Origin: Baffinella frigidus
Lineage: Eukaryota > Cryptophyceae > Cryptomonadales > Baffinellaceae
NCBI GenBank assembly: GCA_026770585.1
Contig: MU646410.1
Location: 319,835-332,224 of the forward strand
DNA: 12,390 nt
Reading direction: 5' to 3'
Shown: piece after piece, positions 11,803-12,390 of the stretch
Position numbering within the stretch: position 1 is the first letter of the stretch
Layout: each line of letters opens with the position of its first letter
Translations under genes and position numbers: made by a program
Notes under the pieces: model-generated
The model's input: the letters and a program-made list of their open reading frames with translations, nothing else
Databases searched by the model: none
Told to the model about the DNA's origin: nothing

Positions 11803-12009
11803 ATTACATCCGTGCACAGCCCTACACCAGGGGGCTACCCGACGTCGGAGTTCCCCGAACTACCCACAGCCCCGCCAGGTCTTGAAGGGTCCCGCTCAGA
11901 CACAGCCTCGGTGGGGGTGCACCCCTCAAGTGGCGAGTAGGTTCATACGCCCTACCGTAGGACCCTGGGACCTGCCTAGGACCTCAGGGGGTCTATTTGG
12001 ACCCCCTTC
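11803..12009. other. No gene seen; CCTACCGTAGG and CCTAGG palindromes
   Basis: CCCTACCGTAGGACCCTGGG and GACCTGCCTAGGACCTC (11950-11985) recall the centre of family A. TCTATTTGGACCCCC (11991) is repeated at 12117 on the far side of family B copy B7. Confidence 0.35.
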
Positions 12010-12117
12010 GGTGTCTATTTAGGTCCTTTAGGTTTTAATTTCGCCCAACATAGCCCAACGACACGCCCTTCCGTAGAAAGGACTGCAGAGAAAGCATTTT
12101 TGCTTTCGGATCGCGTT
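12010..12117 (-). repeat. Family B copy B7
   Basis: TTAGGTCCTTTAGGTTTTAA, CGCCCAACATAGCCCAACGA, CTTCCGTAGAAAGGACTGCA, GAGAAAGCATTTTTGCTTTC, GGATCGCGTTT. TATTTGGACCCCC stands near both ends (about 11993 and 12119), which may be a long target duplication or part of a wider repeat. Confidence 0.65.
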
Positions 12118-12242
12118 TATTTGGACCCCCTACATGGCGGGCGGGCTGGTTCTGGTGCTAACAAAGGCCCCTCTCGGCCGTCTTGCCGCGAATAAAGGTC
12201 ACTCTCGTGAAAAAACATCCACTCAATCGTGTGGTACATGCA

Positions 12243-12363
12243 CAGGGGTACCTCGCTCATAAGAAACCGCCCCCCCCCCTAGGACCACCGTAGGACCCTA
12301 GGAATAGGCCTACTGTAGGGTCCTAGGGGGGGGGGAGGGGGTCTTATGAGCGAGGTACCCCTG
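12243..12363. mobile_element. Family A element A6
   Basis: CAGGGGTACCTCGCTCATAA at the left, TTATGAGCGAGGTACCCCTG at the right. The left flank is CA and the right TA (12364-12365). The inner G tract is the longest of all copies and breaks the GGCGGTTTC match of the right arm, so slippage has altered it. Confidence 0.8.
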
Positions 12364-12390
12364 TATCTCCGTTCCTGGCTGGTGGGGTGC

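Overview
The window reads as nuclear DNA of a unicellular eukaryote, most likely an alga. It holds one intact gene, an RWP-RK transcription factor, in a very repeat-rich setting. There are spliceosomal-type exon borders (pyrimidine tract plus CAG acceptors, CAG|GT donors), TA-flanked palindromic MITE-like elements, minisatellites and telomere-like intronic repeats. A cryptophyte is my best guess from the RWP-RK gene and the style of the dispersed repeats, but nothing here proves the lineage. No tRNA, rRNA, CRISPR array, operon or virus-like gene was recognised.

Region 1 to about 5.8 kb: broken pieces of a CRAL-TRIO (Sec14-like lipid-binding) gene. Four short exon types can be recognised, all phase 0: exon I (FYFIWGLASLLLDKD..RLFQ), exon II (YGLGKDVQCVVLVDRVGS), exon III (DPALLRSLLP..HFPGIIGNIYIAPIN) and exon IV (SDYTPKLLETID..LPKSLGGD). 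Read I-II-III-IV they follow the order of a CRAL-TRIO domain. In the window each type occurs as its own cluster of two to four diverged copies, and the cluster order is II (104-590), III (1503-2382), I (2830-4413), IV (4791-5042). Most copies carry stops, insertions or lost splice sites. I treat the locus as an exon-wise duplicated, largely pseudogenised gene.

Mobile DNA: two groups of short non-coding fold-back elements dominate. Family A (six full copies and one fragment, about 116-123 bp) begins CAGGGGTACC, ends GGTACCCCTG and is flanked by TA. A second, looser group (656-852, 1723-1914, 2090-2220, 3136-3272, 11494-11639, 11680-11802) has unrelated outer arms; five of its members share an inner GTGTAGTAATTTT / AAAATTACTACAC pair or a close variant. 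Several members interrupt sequences whose uninterrupted paralogues lie in the same window, so insertion at a TA can be read directly. A third repeat, family B (about 100 bp, not palindromic), occurs seven times.

Region 6.7-8.8 kb: mostly single-copy sequence with a weak candidate minus-strand gene, several hairpins, and from 8404 an array of heat-shock-element-like pentamers. A near-consensus heat shock element (8760-8793) lies about 12 bp upstream of a TATA-like box (8806-8814). This looks like a promoter pointing at the RWP-RK gene (9142-10137, 331 aa), with a leader of about 300 nt containing hairpins. Downstream of 10.7 kb the window returns to repeats: family A copies, 16-bp and 34-bp tandem repeats, two core-sharing fold-back elements, and family B and A copies at the right end.
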